A stretch of DNA of 64,000 bases from a virus: the IMG/VR virus record IMGVR_UViG_3300042451_000707, positions 1 to 64,000 of that record; one strand, given 5' to 3'. Shown here in pieces: positions 9,343 through 20,800 of the stretch. Both the position numbers and the translations under genes were made by a program. Position 1 is the first letter of the stretch. Each line of letters begins with the position of its first letter. The notes beneath the pieces were generated by a model. The model was not told where the DNA came from and did not search any database. It saw nothing but the letters and a program-made list of their open reading frames with translations.

Positions 9343-9999
9343 TTATTTGTATTTATACTCATCTTTAAATCCGATACCTTGAAATGAATTTTTAATGTCA
9401 TTTACATTTATATCAGTAACATCGTCAGCGGTTAAAATATAATCATTTTTTCCTGTTTTTTCCATCTCCTCTTGTTTATCATCAAAAAATTGTGATAATT
9501 TTTGATTAAAAGGATATGAATCATAACTTCTTAATTCTAATTTTTCCTGAGGTGTTTTTTCTCTGTATTTTTCAATTTTGTTTTCAAGTGAGTTAAGTTT
9601 ATTCATAATGGTATCCATCTCACTTAATTTTTGTTCTAAATTACTTAATTGACCAAATAAGTTTTCAAAATAATCATCTTGTTTTGTTTGAATACTTTTT
9701 TGAGCATCCACTAATTCAGTAATATCAAGTTCTTCAGAACCTGAAGTTTCATCCGTATTTTCTTCCGAGTTTCCTTCGTCATCAATTTTTTCAACATCTG
9801 GGTCAGATTCAACATCAATAGGTTCGGGTGTCGCTTCCGCTCCGGGTACTGGTGGCGCCATCCCTGCATCAGGTGCCGGTGCAATATCATCACCAGGTAA
9901 TGGTGTTGTTAAATCATCAATTGCATCTTGTTCTGAAATATAATTATTAATACTTCTATATCTTTGGATTTCCGCCAATATTTTTTTATCTAAACTCAT
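9343..9999 (-). CDS. Acidic coiled-coil hypothetical protein
   Basis: This 218-aa protein has no recognised family. Three zones are visible. An N-terminal basic helix (DKKILAEIQRYRSINNYI) is followed by a disordered Pro/Ala/Glu/Asp-rich linker (about 30-95). A heptad-like coiled coil (LFGQLSNLEQKLSEMDTIM onward, about 110-150) leads into a mixed C-terminus. It is the last gene of the tail block, directly before a terminator, and begins 4 nt after the 74-aa gene. A virion-associated or assembly (scaffold/chaperone-like) role fits the composition but is not shown. No cysteines or membrane segments are seen. Confidence 0.7.
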   Translation of the reverse strand: MSLDKKILAEIQRYRSINNYISEQDAIDDLTTPLPGDDIAPAPDAGMAPPVPGAEATPEPIDVESDPDVEKIDDEGNSEENTDETSGSEELDITELVDAQKSIQTKQDDYFENLFGQLSNLEQKLSEMDTIMNKLNSLENKIEKYREKTPQEKLELRSYDSYPFNQKLSQFFDDKQEEMEKTGKNDYILTADDVTDINVNDIKNSFQGIGFKDEYKYK

Positions 10000-10003
10000 T
10001 TAA

Positions 10004-10228
10004 TTAACCGTTTAATAATTGTTTTATACCTCTTGAGGTTTCAACTCTAACTCTTTTATTAGCGGTTGTTTGATGTCCGGCTCTTTCAATTAGACCGTCT
10101 CTCTCTCTAACCACATAACAATCACCAGTATCTAAGTCACAAACTTGTTTGGTTCCATCACCATTATCTTCTTCAGAGTATCTAACCGATTTTCCAAGAT
10201 AGTTGTCTAATGCTGTTTTTAAATTCAT
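10004..10228 (-). CDS. Small hypothetical protein
   Basis: This 74-aa protein of unknown family has a short N-terminal helix (LKTALDNYLGKSV). A small beta-rich centre contains two cysteines (QVCDLDTGDCYVV), suggesting a hairpin or metal or disulfide site, and the C-terminus is basic (NKRVRVETSRGIKQLL). It is encoded between the 2427-aa baseplate-type protein and the 218-aa coiled-coil protein, with a promoter-like motif just upstream. Synteny suggests a virion or assembly role, but no function can be assigned. Confidence 0.6.
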   Translation of the reverse strand: MNLKTALDNYLGKSVRYSEEDNGDGTKQVCDLDTGDCYVVRERDGLIERAGHQTTANKRVRVETSRGIKQLLNG

Positions 10229-10242
10229 AAAATTATTTTATA

Positions 10243-10250
10243 TATAAATA
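10243..10250 (-). promoter_or_regulatory. TATTTATA promoter-like motif
   Basis: The minus strand reads TATTTATATATAAAATAA, 14 nt before the start of the 74-aa gene. It is one of the recurring copies and includes the extended A-rich right half. Confidence 0.45.
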
Positions 10251-10268
10251 TATCGTAAATCAAATAAA

Positions 10269-13200
10269 TTAGGTCATCATTATAGTAAATGGAAATGTTT
10301 GTGCAATATCTCTAATAATATCATTAGGATTGTTAGTTATATTATAAACAACATTTCTATCCACAGGTTCCGCAACCAAGGTAATCTTATTGTAAATTTT
10401 ACTAATTAAACCAACATTATCCGGAGAAACATTTATATTAACTTCACCTATTATATCCACAGCATTAATTGTGAAAGTTTTCTTATTACTACTTACATAA
10501 ATTTGTAATTCATTTCCAAAATTCCCTTCACCAACTTTTTCCTCAATAATTGTATTATTTGGACCAACAACCGTTTTAACCGCAACCCAAGTCCATACAG
10601 TATTTGCGGAAAGAATATTCCAATTACCTGAAGATGGATTGATAGACACAACCATTTTTTCGGCACTTCCAACTTGGTTAAATGTTGTGTTCGCCAATAG
10701 AACTACAGGTTGAGGTTGTGTATTAACATTAGGTGGTAATCCCGGAGGTGTTATTGGTGTGGATGGTGAAATTTGTTGAGGGTTGTATGTAAAGTCCGTT
10801 GAACTTGCAGACGAACCATTTAACCCTGATAGGATTATTGGATTTTGTTGTGATGTTATAGTATTAACAGTCGGTACTACAACACTAATTGTAAAATTAT
10901 TAATAATTGTAAAATTAGTTATGAATGTATTACTAATCGTAATTCCCGTTACTTGGTCTAAATTTTCACCTATTATCGTTAATATAGTTCCACTAGTTCC
11001 TGTTAATGGAGAGAATGAGGTAATTGATGATGGTTCACAAGTATTGGGAACGGTAAATGTATTTAAATTATTTGATGGATTAGTTTTTCCACTATTAATA
11101 TCTTCAATCTTCTTAATTTGTTCCTCGTCATTTTTCTTAATATCAAATACTATTTGTTTATTTAATCCCGCAGAAACCGCAGTTTTAAACGCATTGTTAA
11201 ATGTTTTTTCAAGTTCACTATATCGACTAATATTTTCATCAAAATAACCTTGGGATACATTAGGTACCGGCCATTCACAAACATAAAATTTAGTAATACC
11301 AAGTCCTGTGTCAGGATTAATTATTTGGTCCACTCTACTATTTAATCTTGAACTCATAAATCCGATAAAAGTTTTCACATCTTTAAATAACGCAATTGGT
11401 TGTGATGTTTTAGTTCCTTTTGAATCGGGCATTTCAACACAGGTGTATTTCTTTTGTTCAAATAAATTAACACTTTCACCATATAGATTAGTTGTTAACG
11501 TAACATTTGCAAAATTATTGTTAAACACATAAAATTTATCAGTATTAAATGTTTTTGCGTAACATATTAAATAAACAATAACCTGTAAATATTCATCAGT
11601 GATTTCCGACTTTATCGCATCGACTAATTGTTGAGGTGTTAGATTTGTTGATGTTGCGGTTTCGGCGTCACCCCAACTTTGGAACTCAGCTGATAAATTA
11701 TTACTACAAGAATTAATTGTCGCACGAGTATTATCACCAGATTGTGTAATATAATCAGATTTATTGATATTTGTTATTGCCTTACCAGTAACACTATCTT
11801 TACTATTTTTAATAATACTTTCAACTTTAGTTAATAAATTTTGATTAACACTTTGTAAATAAGAATCAATTGAAGGTAAACTATATATACTTTGTCTAGT
11901 TCCTGTAAATGTTGTTTCAAACTTACCAGCAGTAATATTATGGTTTACTTCCGTTATAAAATACGGACCATAAAACATAGGAACATTTCGCAAGTTAAAG
12001 TACATTGTAGGTTGTAATAATGCGTTTCCAAGACATTGAACCGTACATTGATAACTTCTATTTTTATAAAAATTATATAGTCCGGTGTTTTGAGTTGTAA
12101 CATTTCTACCCGAATATTGGTCAAACATATCTACTTGAGCTTGGAGAGCTTCACTAGTTGCTTTACCCGTATCCATAGAAACTTGAATGGAATAAAACAC
12201 GTTTTGATTTCTAATACCAGCATCAACATTAAATCCAACACACTTATTTGAAATACCCCAATCTTTCTTATTTGCAATATCCTCAATTAAAGGGTTGTCT
12301 GAATATCTTCTCATTTCAAAAGCATCACTTCTGAATCTTGAGTTATTCTTTGGTAATTCTATGTGTTCTGAAGGTTTTCCAACAAAGAAACAAATCATTT
12401 TTGGACTAGACGCTCGGTAATCAACATTAAGGTATGTTCCCCACATTCTGTCACCAAATTCTAAACTTCCATCACTCCTTGGTGTATTAACACCACTAAC
12501 ATCTTGAACATTATAAAAATTAACATATGACGGTAATGGCATTACGTTAAAATTATTTTTAATTAAAATGTCCGCCAAAAACGCAAACACACTTGTCTTC
12601 ATATTTAAAGCGTTCTCATTAAGGACATTTTTTAATGAAAAAATATCTAAAATTATCGTATCCCCAATATTTCTTGACGCTCTATCTAAAAATAAAAAAT
12701 CTTCAAATAATGTTTTTGTGGTATAATCGGAACCCGCAATCCACTTATCATTCAACGCCTTAAAAACTTCCCAGTTCTCAATTTTACTTTGTTCCCCATC
12801 AATAACACTTTTGATTACTTTTTCAGATATTTCTTGTTGTGGTTTTATATCTAACCTCACTTTTGTTAAAATTAAATTCAAAAGGTTGTCTTGAAAATCT
12901 GAAGTTTTTACCAAATACTCTTGAAGTTTTTGTTTAAATTGTGTTGGTGTTATAGTTGGTGTTAATAACTTTTGAGTGGCATACATTTTAATTATCGGTG
13001 ATAATAATCTTATATTATTTACCGAAAACTCAATATTATTATCAACGAAAAAGTCGGTAATATATGACCCGTTATTCGAATATTTCAAATTTTGTATTGT
13101 TGAAAACCCTACTTCAGTTTCTAACTCAAACCATTCTTTCGGATAATTTGTAATTGAAGCTGATAAACTCACTGAGCCCGATTTTGTTGGCAAACTATTT

Positions 13201-16200
13201 GGTGTATATATATCAAATACAATTGGATTAACAATAGGATTATTACCACCTCCTTGAGCCAAATAGGAATCCATTACTCTTCTGTTATATTGTGAAGGGT
13301 TACCATATTTCAAAATAACATCATACTCTAAAAACGCCTTTATGGTACTAGTGAATGAAACTAATTGAGAATTTCCAATGGAGTTAAAATATTCCTCTGA
13401 ACTTATTGATTGTCGTTTCCCTTGAATTTCCATTAAATTTCTAAACAAATATTGGAAATTTTTATATAATCCATTAGGGTCAACAGGTGATTGTCCAATA
13501 GGAACAATAGCTTCAAAACCTAAATCAATATTTGCAATCGGTTTTGACCAATTCAAAAATTCTTGTTCTAAATTATCCAATATTCTTTTATCAAAAACAG
13601 AAAAAATCTCTTCAATTTTAGAATATTCATCATTTAATAATAAATTAAATGGTGATTGTTTTGTCGTACCTGTTTCAATTTTAATTGGGTATGAATCCGG
13701 TTGAGGTTTGGATATTTGATTATTATCAAAATATCCATAATTTGATGTTGACCATAATAATCTAACCGAACCATTATATATTGAAGGGTTATTTAAAAAC
13801 TCACATATTGGTTGATTGTTATTCAAACACTCAATTTTAGTTTGATTGAACGACGTTCCAAATGATGGTATTACATAATAGGTCGTCGAACTTGTGTTCT
13901 CACTTGGATTACATTTAGCCCCTTGTCCAACATCACTCCCTAATCCATTAGGAACAATAACTGACCAAGTTTCTATATTTTGATAGGTATCATCACTTGA
14001 GGTTTGAATATTTGAATCCGTAAAATTAAATATTTGAACACCATAATCTATACTTCTTTGTATTTCATTATCAGTGTACTTTTCATATAAATCATATCCG
14101 TTATAAAACGCATTAAAATCATTTATAACTTTTGGATAAAACCCTGTTTGTAGTTGAACACTATTATTTGCAGAATCTTGTAATTTAATTTTTTTAGTTC
14201 CTTCAAAATTAAAAGTATATGTTTTAGTGTCGGAACTTAATATTGGGTCGAAGTTTTGTTTATAATTAAAATTGTTCCAAGCACCGTCTAAAATATCTGT
14301 GTTAGTAGACTTATATCTTTTATATCGATGCCAAATAGAACCCATCTTTAATACCCAAGCATATGGCATTTTATGTATTGCACCATATTTCTTAAAACAA
14401 GATGCAATATAATCTAAATCACTAGATGCGTCTAATGTTTTATATTTTTCTTTTAATGTTGTTAAAGGTAATGAATTGATAAATAAATACGCGGCCTGAA
14501 CATAAGGATATTGGTCACCACTTCTCCAATTATCAACACCATTCATAATTGCATTAACGAAATAAGGTGTATTCAACATTGATGTTGTTGTCTCAACAGG
14601 GACAGTATTATTTGGTGAAAAATAATTTACATAACCTTCAGTTGGAACAAATAGTGTTGGGTCTTTTCTTAAATTGTAAAATGCGGTTAAACCAATTACA
14701 GATACTTCTTGTGTTGGATTAGATACTCTAATATATGAAAAGTTAGTAACCGGGCGATTAGTTGTTGTGTTATAAATGTCGTTAAAGTTTGAAATAACAT
14801 CTCTATCTTCAAATACAGTTAAAACATTAGTTGTGTTATACACCGCATTTTTATTATTGGAAAGGTTGTTCCCCATATTATTTTTAACCCAAGATGGGTC
14901 GGTAAATGGATATGTGTCAATAATAATTGGTTCATTATTCGCACTCTTAACTAATTGTAATAACCCATCAGAATTCGTTTGTAATTGAGGTTCTTTACCT
15001 AAATCATTTAAACTTAAAATGTTAAATGAGTTATCTGTTAAAGCCTTTATATAAGGTGTTACAAAAAAATCTCTAATAAAATCTTGATAAGCCCTACCTG
15101 TACCCTCATTAGAGATTGTTCTTAAGAACGATTGGTAATTATCTGCGGTTATATCATAATTTTTAAGTTTTAATGATAAAAAAGGAGAATTATTACCTAA
15201 ACCAGTTACAATATTACTAGCTTCAGAATTAACAATTAAAGTCAATAATTGGTTAATTTGATTATCATTTCCCCTAATAAAATTAGAATAATTTGAAGTT
15301 AAGAATTGTCTTTCCCATATTTCATAAAAAAACTTAATTTCTTCTTTGTTAATATAAGCAATACCATTCGAAGGATATTCAATAGCATTTAAATTAATAA
15401 CATTAGTTGTATTTTGACTATCTATTGGAGGTTGAGCGGCAGGTGAAACAAATTTTTGGGACAACCCTTTCATATATTCTTCAACAAACTCTATTTCAGG
15501 CCATATTTCATATGACCAACCTTTTGTTTGGTCTACGTATTTTGGGTCACCAGGATATTTTAATTGGAATCTTCCTTTTTTATCATCCGGAGTTTCAACA
15601 AAAAATTGAGGCCATGGATATACCGGTTCTTGACCATTAACCAATCCTTGATTTTCATTTTTCGCAATTTGAGAAATCACATAACTATTACGATTATCAA
15701 CTGAAGGTGCTGATGCGGGATTATTTAATATTGTATTATATCTAATAGGATTGTATTTAACATCCCATGCTTTAGTGTGAACACCATCTAATAATCTAAT
15801 AAAAGCCTCAGCTGACGCCATAATTACTGCGGTAATATTTCTAACCGTGGGAACAAATCCTAACCCTTGACTTTGACTCTCAATTTTTTTTGCCAAATCA
15901 GAAGTTATCTCTGTCTCATATTCTAACAATTTCTTATTGGCCTCGGTTTCCATTTGGGATAATAATTTTTGGAAATCTGAAAACGTATAAACAGGAGGTG
16001 GGATAATATTGGTTCCGGTATTTAAAACTCTATTATCTGAAGCACTTTTTTCAAGAGTGGGTGTAAATTGTTGTGAAACTAAATCTGTTATTTTTTGAAT
16101 ATCGGTAGATGTTGGGTATAAATTTCCTGTTTGCGAAATTGTTGTTTTAACCAAATCTATATTAGACTCAGAAATTTGTTTTAAGTAAGTTTTTTCTGTT

Positions 16201-17552
16201 ATAAGATTTTTAATTGGTGTTGGACTTTTTTTACCTAAAGTTGGGTTATTAGCTAATAAACTATTAAATCCTGAGGTATACCCACTAAGTAGACTATTAG
16301 CCTCTTGTCGTTTTGTAGGGTTTTTTAAATATTCCGATTTGAAAATATAAACAACATCATCACTTCCTTTTAATACTATAGGTTTAGGATTCATATAGGT
16401 ATTAAACCATGAACTACTATCCGCATATATTGTATTAAAAAAATTTTTTAAAGTTTCTTTATAATTTCTAATATTAGTTAATGGTTCTACTTTAACTTCA
16501 GGATATGACTTTTGAATAGTTTTCTCAAATTGTTGTAATAGGTTCATTAACTGCGACACTGTTAATTCCGGGAAGTTAACATCAATTAAACCTTTTGATT
16601 TGTATTCACTATAAACTTCAACAATCTTTTGATAACCTTTTTCACTAACAACTTCTGTAACTACATTATCGGTTGATATTGACGATTCTTTAGATATTAC
16701 ATTACTTTTGGATTGTGATTCAATTGTTCTATTACTTCCTCCTTCCGGTGAAGTTATTGACTTAGATATTTCAAAAGTTTTTGAATACATATGTGGTGTA
16801 GCAAATAAACTACCCATCGAAATTTCATTTAAAATGTTAAACTTATAACCTACAAATTCTAATTCAATAGTATAATTACCACTGTATGTATTAAATCTTG
16901 CATTAAAGGTTCTTAAATTTAATTGATATCTAACCGCTTGACCATAATAACCCTTAAGTGTTAAGTAAAATGGACAATATGGTAGATTGAAAAACGCGGC
17001 ATATGGTGAATCATCACCAAGTTGAAATAAAGCTCTTCCTTGGATATCTTCAAGAACCATACTAACACTTGGAACAAATGCAGTATTTGTTTTAATACTA
17101 ATACTTGTAATCCCTAATAGTCCGTTATCTATAGATTTATTTCCGGGTCTAGAAATAGTTTGTCTTAGGTATGGTCTACTACCATTTGATGGAGAAACTA
17201 ATTCCTGTTGTAATTGATTATCACCTAACCCATTTGTAGAATTTTTACCCGTCAGTTCATCATAATACCCTGTAGTTAAATTAGTTTTTTCAGTTGGTCT
17301 TAAAAAATTCATTTGTGCAACTGATACGGTTCTAGTATTATCACTTGGAACATCACCTACCGATAATTTTGTTCCTCGAACAATCTCGGCTTCAAGATTT
17401 GCATACATCATCAAATTTTCATGGTCGACAAGTCTCTCTTTTATATTACCAAATGAATCTATTGTTTTATTTGGGTCAACAACAACAATGTTTTGATAGT
17501 CAAATTCTACTAAAATATTACCACTTTTATCCCCTTGTAAATTACCTGCCAT
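10269..17552 (-). CDS. Giant baseplate/tail structural protein with IPT/TIG domain
   Basis: At 2427 aa this is the largest gene in the window. I recognise no single homologue, but features point to a baseplate component. The N-terminus is beta-rich. A segment at about 1750-1900 (CFFVGKPSEHIELP, then FYGPYFITEVNHNITAGKFETTF) resembles tail hub/gpD-type folds, where a tail protein closes a ring. An IPT/TIG immunoglobulin-like domain occupies 2170-2256 (SPLTGTSGTILTIIGENL), followed by a Pro-rich linker and another Ig-like domain. Asn, Thr and Ser are abundant, and there is no signal peptide. It follows the gp53-like gene with an 11-nt overlap in the tail block. T4 has no single protein this long, so it may combine several wedge or hub functions. 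Confidence 0.8.
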   Translation of the reverse strand: MAGNLQGDKSGNILVEFDYQNIVVVDPNKTIDSFGNIKERLVDHENLMMYANLEAEIVRGTKLSVGDVPSDNTRTVSVAQMNFLRPTEKTNLTTGYYDELTGKNSTNGLGDNQLQQELVSPSNGSRPYLRQTISRPGNKSIDNGLLGITSISIKTNTAFVPSVSMVLEDIQGRALFQLGDDSPYAAFFNLPYCPFYLTLKGYYGQAVRYQLNLRTFNARFNTYSGNYTIELEFVGYKFNILNEISMGSLFATPHMYSKTFEISKSITSPEGGSNRTIESQSKSNVISKESSISTDNVVTEVVSEKGYQKIVEVYSEYKSKGLIDVNFPELTVSQLMNLLQQFEKTIQKSYPEVKVEPLTNIRNYKETLKNFFNTIYADSSSWFNTYMNPKPIVLKGSDDVVYIFKSEYLKNPTKRQEANSLLSGYTSGFNSLLANNPTLGKKSPTPIKNLITEKTYLKQISESNIDLVKTTISQTGNLYPTSTDIQKITDLVSQQFTPTLEKSASDNRVLNTGTNIIPPPVYTFSDFQKLLSQMETEANKKLLEYETEITSDLAKKIESQSQGLGFVPTVRNITAVIMASAEAFIRLLDGVHTKAWDVKYNPIRYNTILNNPASAPSVDNRNSYVISQIAKNENQGLVNGQEPVYPWPQFFVETPDDKKGRFQLKYPGDPKYVDQTKGWSYEIWPEIEFVEEYMKGLSQKFVSPAAQPPIDSQNTTNVINLNAIEYPSNGIAYINKEEIKFFYEIWERQFLTSNYSNFIRGNDNQINQLLTLIVNSEASNIVTGLGNNSPFLSLKLKNYDITADNYQSFLRTISNEGTGRAYQDFIRDFFVTPYIKALTDNSFNILSLNDLGKEPQLQTNSDGLLQLVKSANNEPIIIDTYPFTDPSWVKNNMGNNLSNNKNAVYNTTNVLTVFEDRDVISNFNDIYNTTTNRPVTNFSYIRVSNPTQEVSVIGLTAFYNLRKDPTLFVPTEGYVNYFSPNNTVPVETTTSMLNTPYFVNAIMNGVDNWRSGDQYPYVQAAYLFINSLPLTTLKEKYKTLDASSDLDYIASCFKKYGAIHKMPYAWVLKMGSIWHRYKRYKSTNTDILDGAWNNFNYKQNFDPILSSDTKTYTFNFEGTKKIKLQDSANNSVQLQTGFYPKVINDFNAFYNGYDLYEKYTDNEIQRSIDYGVQIFNFTDSNIQTSSDDTYQNIETWSVIVPNGLGSDVGQGAKCNPSENTSSTTYYVIPSFGTSFNQTKIECLNNNQPICEFLNNPSIYNGSVRLLWSTSNYGYFDNNQISKPQPDSYPIKIETGTTKQSPFNLLLNDEYSKIEEIFSVFDKRILDNLEQEFLNWSKPIANIDLGFEAIVPIGQSPVDPNGLYKNFQYLFRNLMEIQGKRQSISSEEYFNSIGNSQLVSFTSTIKAFLEYDVILKYGNPSQYNRRVMDSYLAQGGGNNPIVNPIVFDIYTPNSLPTKSGSVSLSASITNYPKEWFELETEVGFSTIQNLKYSNNGSYITDFFVDNNIEFSVNNIRLLSPIIKMYATQKLLTPTITPTQFKQKLQEYLVKTSDFQDNLLNLILTKVRLDIKPQQEISEKVIKSVIDGEQSKIENWEVFKALNDKWIAGSDYTTKTLFEDFLFLDRASRNIGDTIILDIFSLKNVLNENALNMKTSVFAFLADILIKNNFNVMPLPSYVNFYNVQDVSGVNTPRSDGSLEFGDRMWGTYLNVDYRASSPKMICFFVGKPSEHIELPKNNSRFRSDAFEMRRYSDNPLIEDIANKKDWGISNKCVGFNVDAGIRNQNVFYSIQVSMDTGKATSEALQAQVDMFDQYSGRNVTTQNTGLYNFYKNRSYQCTVQCLGNALLQPTMYFNLRNVPMFYGPYFITEVNHNITAGKFETTFTGTRQSIYSLPSIDSYLQSVNQNLLTKVESIIKNSKDSVTGKAITNINKSDYITQSGDNTRATINSCSNNLSAEFQSWGDAETATSTNLTPQQLVDAIKSEITDEYLQVIVYLICYAKTFNTDKFYVFNNNFANVTLTTNLYGESVNLFEQKKYTCVEMPDSKGTKTSQPIALFKDVKTFIGFMSSRLNSRVDQIINPDTGLGITKFYVCEWPVPNVSQGYFDENISRYSELEKTFNNAFKTAVSAGLNKQIVFDIKKNDEEQIKKIEDINSGKTNPSNNLNTFTVPNTCEPSSITSFSPLTGTSGTILTIIGENLDQVTGITISNTFITNFTIINNFTISVVVPTVNTITSQQNPIILSGLNGSSASSTDFTYNPQQISPSTPITPPGLPPNVNTQPQPVVLLANTTFNQVGSAEKMVVSINPSSGNWNILSANTVWTWVAVKTVVGPNNTIIEEKVGEGNFGNELQIYVSSNKKTFTINAVDIIGEVNINVSPDNVGLISKIYNKITLVAEPVDRNVVYNITNNPNDIIRDIAQTFPFTIMMT

Positions 17553-17865
17553 AATAATAAAAATATTCGTCTAATGCCGATTTATAATCTTGTAATGAAG
17601 GTAGTAGAGGAAATGGAATTATCAATACTGCACCATCATATATATTATTTTCTAAACCCCCAAATTGAGGATTTGCCTGTAAAATTAACCAACTAAAATA
17701 TGGAGAATTATAAAATTCCTGTGAGACCACATCTAACCTACTTCTAGCAACTTTGTATATATAAGTTTTATCCGTTGTCTTTTGAGCAATTCTTACAAAG
17801 GGGACTACAGTTTGTTCCCCATTAATTAAAAAATCACTATATCGATTCCAATATTGATACGCCAT
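17542..17865 (-). CDS. 53: Baseplate wedge protein, gp53-like with LysM-like fold
   Basis: This 107-aa protein has the pattern of the LysM-like domain found in T4 gp53 and other small tail proteins: VARSRLDVVSQEFYNSPYFSWLILQANPQ, here read as two pieces around residues 40-68, followed by the GAVLIIPFPLLP closing strand. In T4, gp53 locks adjacent baseplate wedges. T4 gp53 is 196 aa, so this is a minimal version. The start overlaps the stop of the 1678-aa gene by one base, and its end overlaps the start of the 2427-aa gene by 11 nt, showing tight translational coupling of three baseplate genes. The domain is fairly secure; the exact gp53 equivalence is inferred. Confidence 0.7.
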   Translation of the reverse strand: MAYQYWNRYSDFLINGEQTVVPFVRIAQKTTDKTYIYKVARSRLDVVSQEFYNSPYFSWLILQANPQFGGLENNIYDGAVLIIPFPLLPSLQDYKSALDEYFYYYGR

Positions 17866-20800
17866 TAGTTAAGTTTTGCCTTTGATATTATTACATCTTG
17901 AGGACTTTCGTCATTCCAAGTTTTATTATTTGTATTTTGATTCTCAACCCACCCTAAACCTTTAATTAATTTTTCTTGACCTTCTTTACCCGCATCTTGA
18001 GTGGTATAATTAAATGTTCTTTTTTTCTTTAAACTATATGGTGTGAACTTCAAAAACTTCGTTAACTCTTTCTCTTTCGTATTGATAAATTCTTTAGTAA
18101 TATTATTCTCTTTAATAAATTTAGATTTAGCGGATTCATCAGGTTTATTAGGATTAATCCAATATTCATCAAAAACAGTACTTATATCTTTTGCTCCACT
18201 ACCCTTCAAATCCGTATTATTAATTATATTACCAATTAATGAAGTTTTAAATGATTCATATCTTTTAGAATCCACAACATCGTCTGATACTATCATATAA
18301 ACCCTTTTAAAACTAGAAATTTTAAAATCATCTTTGTTAAATGGTAGAAATACTTCATCCGTTGTGAGTTTATAATTAGGACCAAAAACTAAATACCCAC
18401 TATATTTTTGTTTATCTACTGAATATATAACATCAGATTCTGTATTAATTTTATCATTAAATTCCCTAATATCATTATTAATTTTTATAACATCTTGTCT
18501 CAATTCTTCCAAAGTATTTGTTACATCTTTTGAACTACTATCAACTTCGATAGTACCTTCAGTTACATATGTTATAATTTTACCATCAGCGGTTTGATAT
18601 CCATCGGTTCCAGTATTAGTTTTACTAGCGTAAGTTATAGTATTTATTCTACCAATATATGAAATATATGTTTGTTGTACATCAACCATACTATTTGTTA
18701 TCACAGTTACAGCATTTTGAAACGTATTTCTTTTATTGTTAACATAATTAATATAATTTTCACGTACTTGTCTAATTAATTTTTTAGAAAAATTATTATT
18801 TGGATTAGAAATAAATTCAATAAATCCTTCATCCCCACTTTTAATATCTTTGATTAATTGTTTAAATATCTCATCAATTCGTTGTTCTAATTTCATTGGT
18901 TTACCAAATAAAATAGTTTCGTTTTCTTTTTGAATAGTAAATTTACCTTTTTGATAATTTCTCTCTGCCATCCATTGTTGTCTAACAGCGTTATTATATT
19001 GGTTTGATACTTCTCTATTTTTATTAACAACATTTGTAAAATAATTTTGACTTTCCTCAACCATTTTATCCATAATCGAACTATAACTAGTTGTTCCTGT
19101 TTGACTTGTACCACTAACTACTGTGGTTAGTATATCACCAATCGTTTTATTATTACTTTGACCATTATTTGGTGTTGCTTGATTGATTGTAGGAGGTTCA
19201 GCATTTGTTATTACACTTCTAAGAAAATCTTCATCAATTATTTTATAACTAGCGTCAGTAACATCTGCCCTATCATCATAAATTTCAGTATTTGCATAAT
19301 AATTAAACGTTAATGCGTTTTGTAATTTATCAACAGATTCTTTTAATCCACTACCACCTACAAAATTAAAACTTAATGTTACCGTAGCAATCATTGGTTG
19401 TACACCAATACCTTCAGGGTTAAAATCTAACTCTTCATATTTTAACGATAAATTTTCAGGGATAATTTTAGTATTAAAAAAATCACCAACTCTTAATACT
19501 AACACGGGAGGTGCACCAAATGATGTATTAGTTGCGACACTATAATCAAGTTTTTGATTACCATTATCAAATTTAACCGTTGGGATTGTGTCTCCAGGTC
19601 TCATACATTGTTGTAAGAATGTTAACCTTGAATTTAACCCTTCAGGTGTTATTGAATGAAATCCCGGTTGAAAAAATTTTAATTTATCTCTTAAATTATC
19701 ATACACCAATGGACTTTCTTGTTTGATTGTTTCAAAATAATCACATTCTGTTAAGAATGACCTTAAAATTCTTTTAGTTATGTTGTCTTTAGGTGTTGCG
19801 GTAATTTGGGTCACCGGAACATCAACCGCTTTAACAACTTTACCATCGACAGAAACTGTTGTTTTTTTAGGTGGTAAAACTGGTGGTGGTGAACTTAAAG
19901 TCGAAGTTATCTTTGATATATAAGCTCTTCGACAAGCCATTGCATTTGTCGTATAAATTTCATTATTTACGGTTTGACTATCTCCTCCGTCATTGTCCGT
20001 ACAATTGACTATCCCGTTAGCGAAAAATGTTTTAGTTTTTTCGTCGTAAGAGTCTGGCTGTGCGTTCTCACCAAGAGCGGTTCCAGGAACAACAATTAGT
20101 CTTTTAGGAGAGCCATTAACATAGTTTGACAGTTTAGTATTACCTGTAATATAACTAATAGCACTATTAATTCTTCTCTCCGCTAATTTTTTATTATAAT
20201 CTAAAGTGGCTTTAGCCGAAGTAGTTGCATCTATCACAATTGTTACAGTACCCGTACCCTCTTTATCATTATTAAATTGTTTAAACAATTCATCAATTAA
20301 TTCATCAATTGCGGTCTTATTTTTTGTTATTACCGTATCAAAAAATAATGTCGTATCACCTGGACTTGCTTTAGATTGTTTTTTATAATTATCTATTGTT
20401 GGTTGTGACACATATGAATTATATAAATTACTAAAACTTTGATTAGGTGAATTTGGTTCAGGTTGATTATTATTATAATAAAATGCTTTATTTACAAATT
20501 GTCCAAAATTATTTTGAGGGGCACTTCCACTACCATTAACCTCAGATACTTGGTTATCATTAGTTATATCATTGAGAATATATCTGAGTTGTTCCCTACT
20601 TTCTTGTTTTGAAGTTATTGCTTCTTGATAATTAAATAAGTCATATGGAGATACTGTGTAGTATTTTTTTGCCAACTCATATAAATCATACTTCCTACAA
20701 CCAGCAAAAAACGATTCTAATATGGAATCAATTCTAGTTTTATTTGTTTCATCACCAAGAACTTTATTTACAATAACATTTAGTACCGATGGATGGTCAA

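Noticed and set aside
10783-11247. A 154-aa plus-strand frame inside the 2427-aa gene
   Set aside because: It lies fully inside the IPT/TIG coding region, has hydrophobic composition typical of antisense reading, and no promoter-like motif precedes it.
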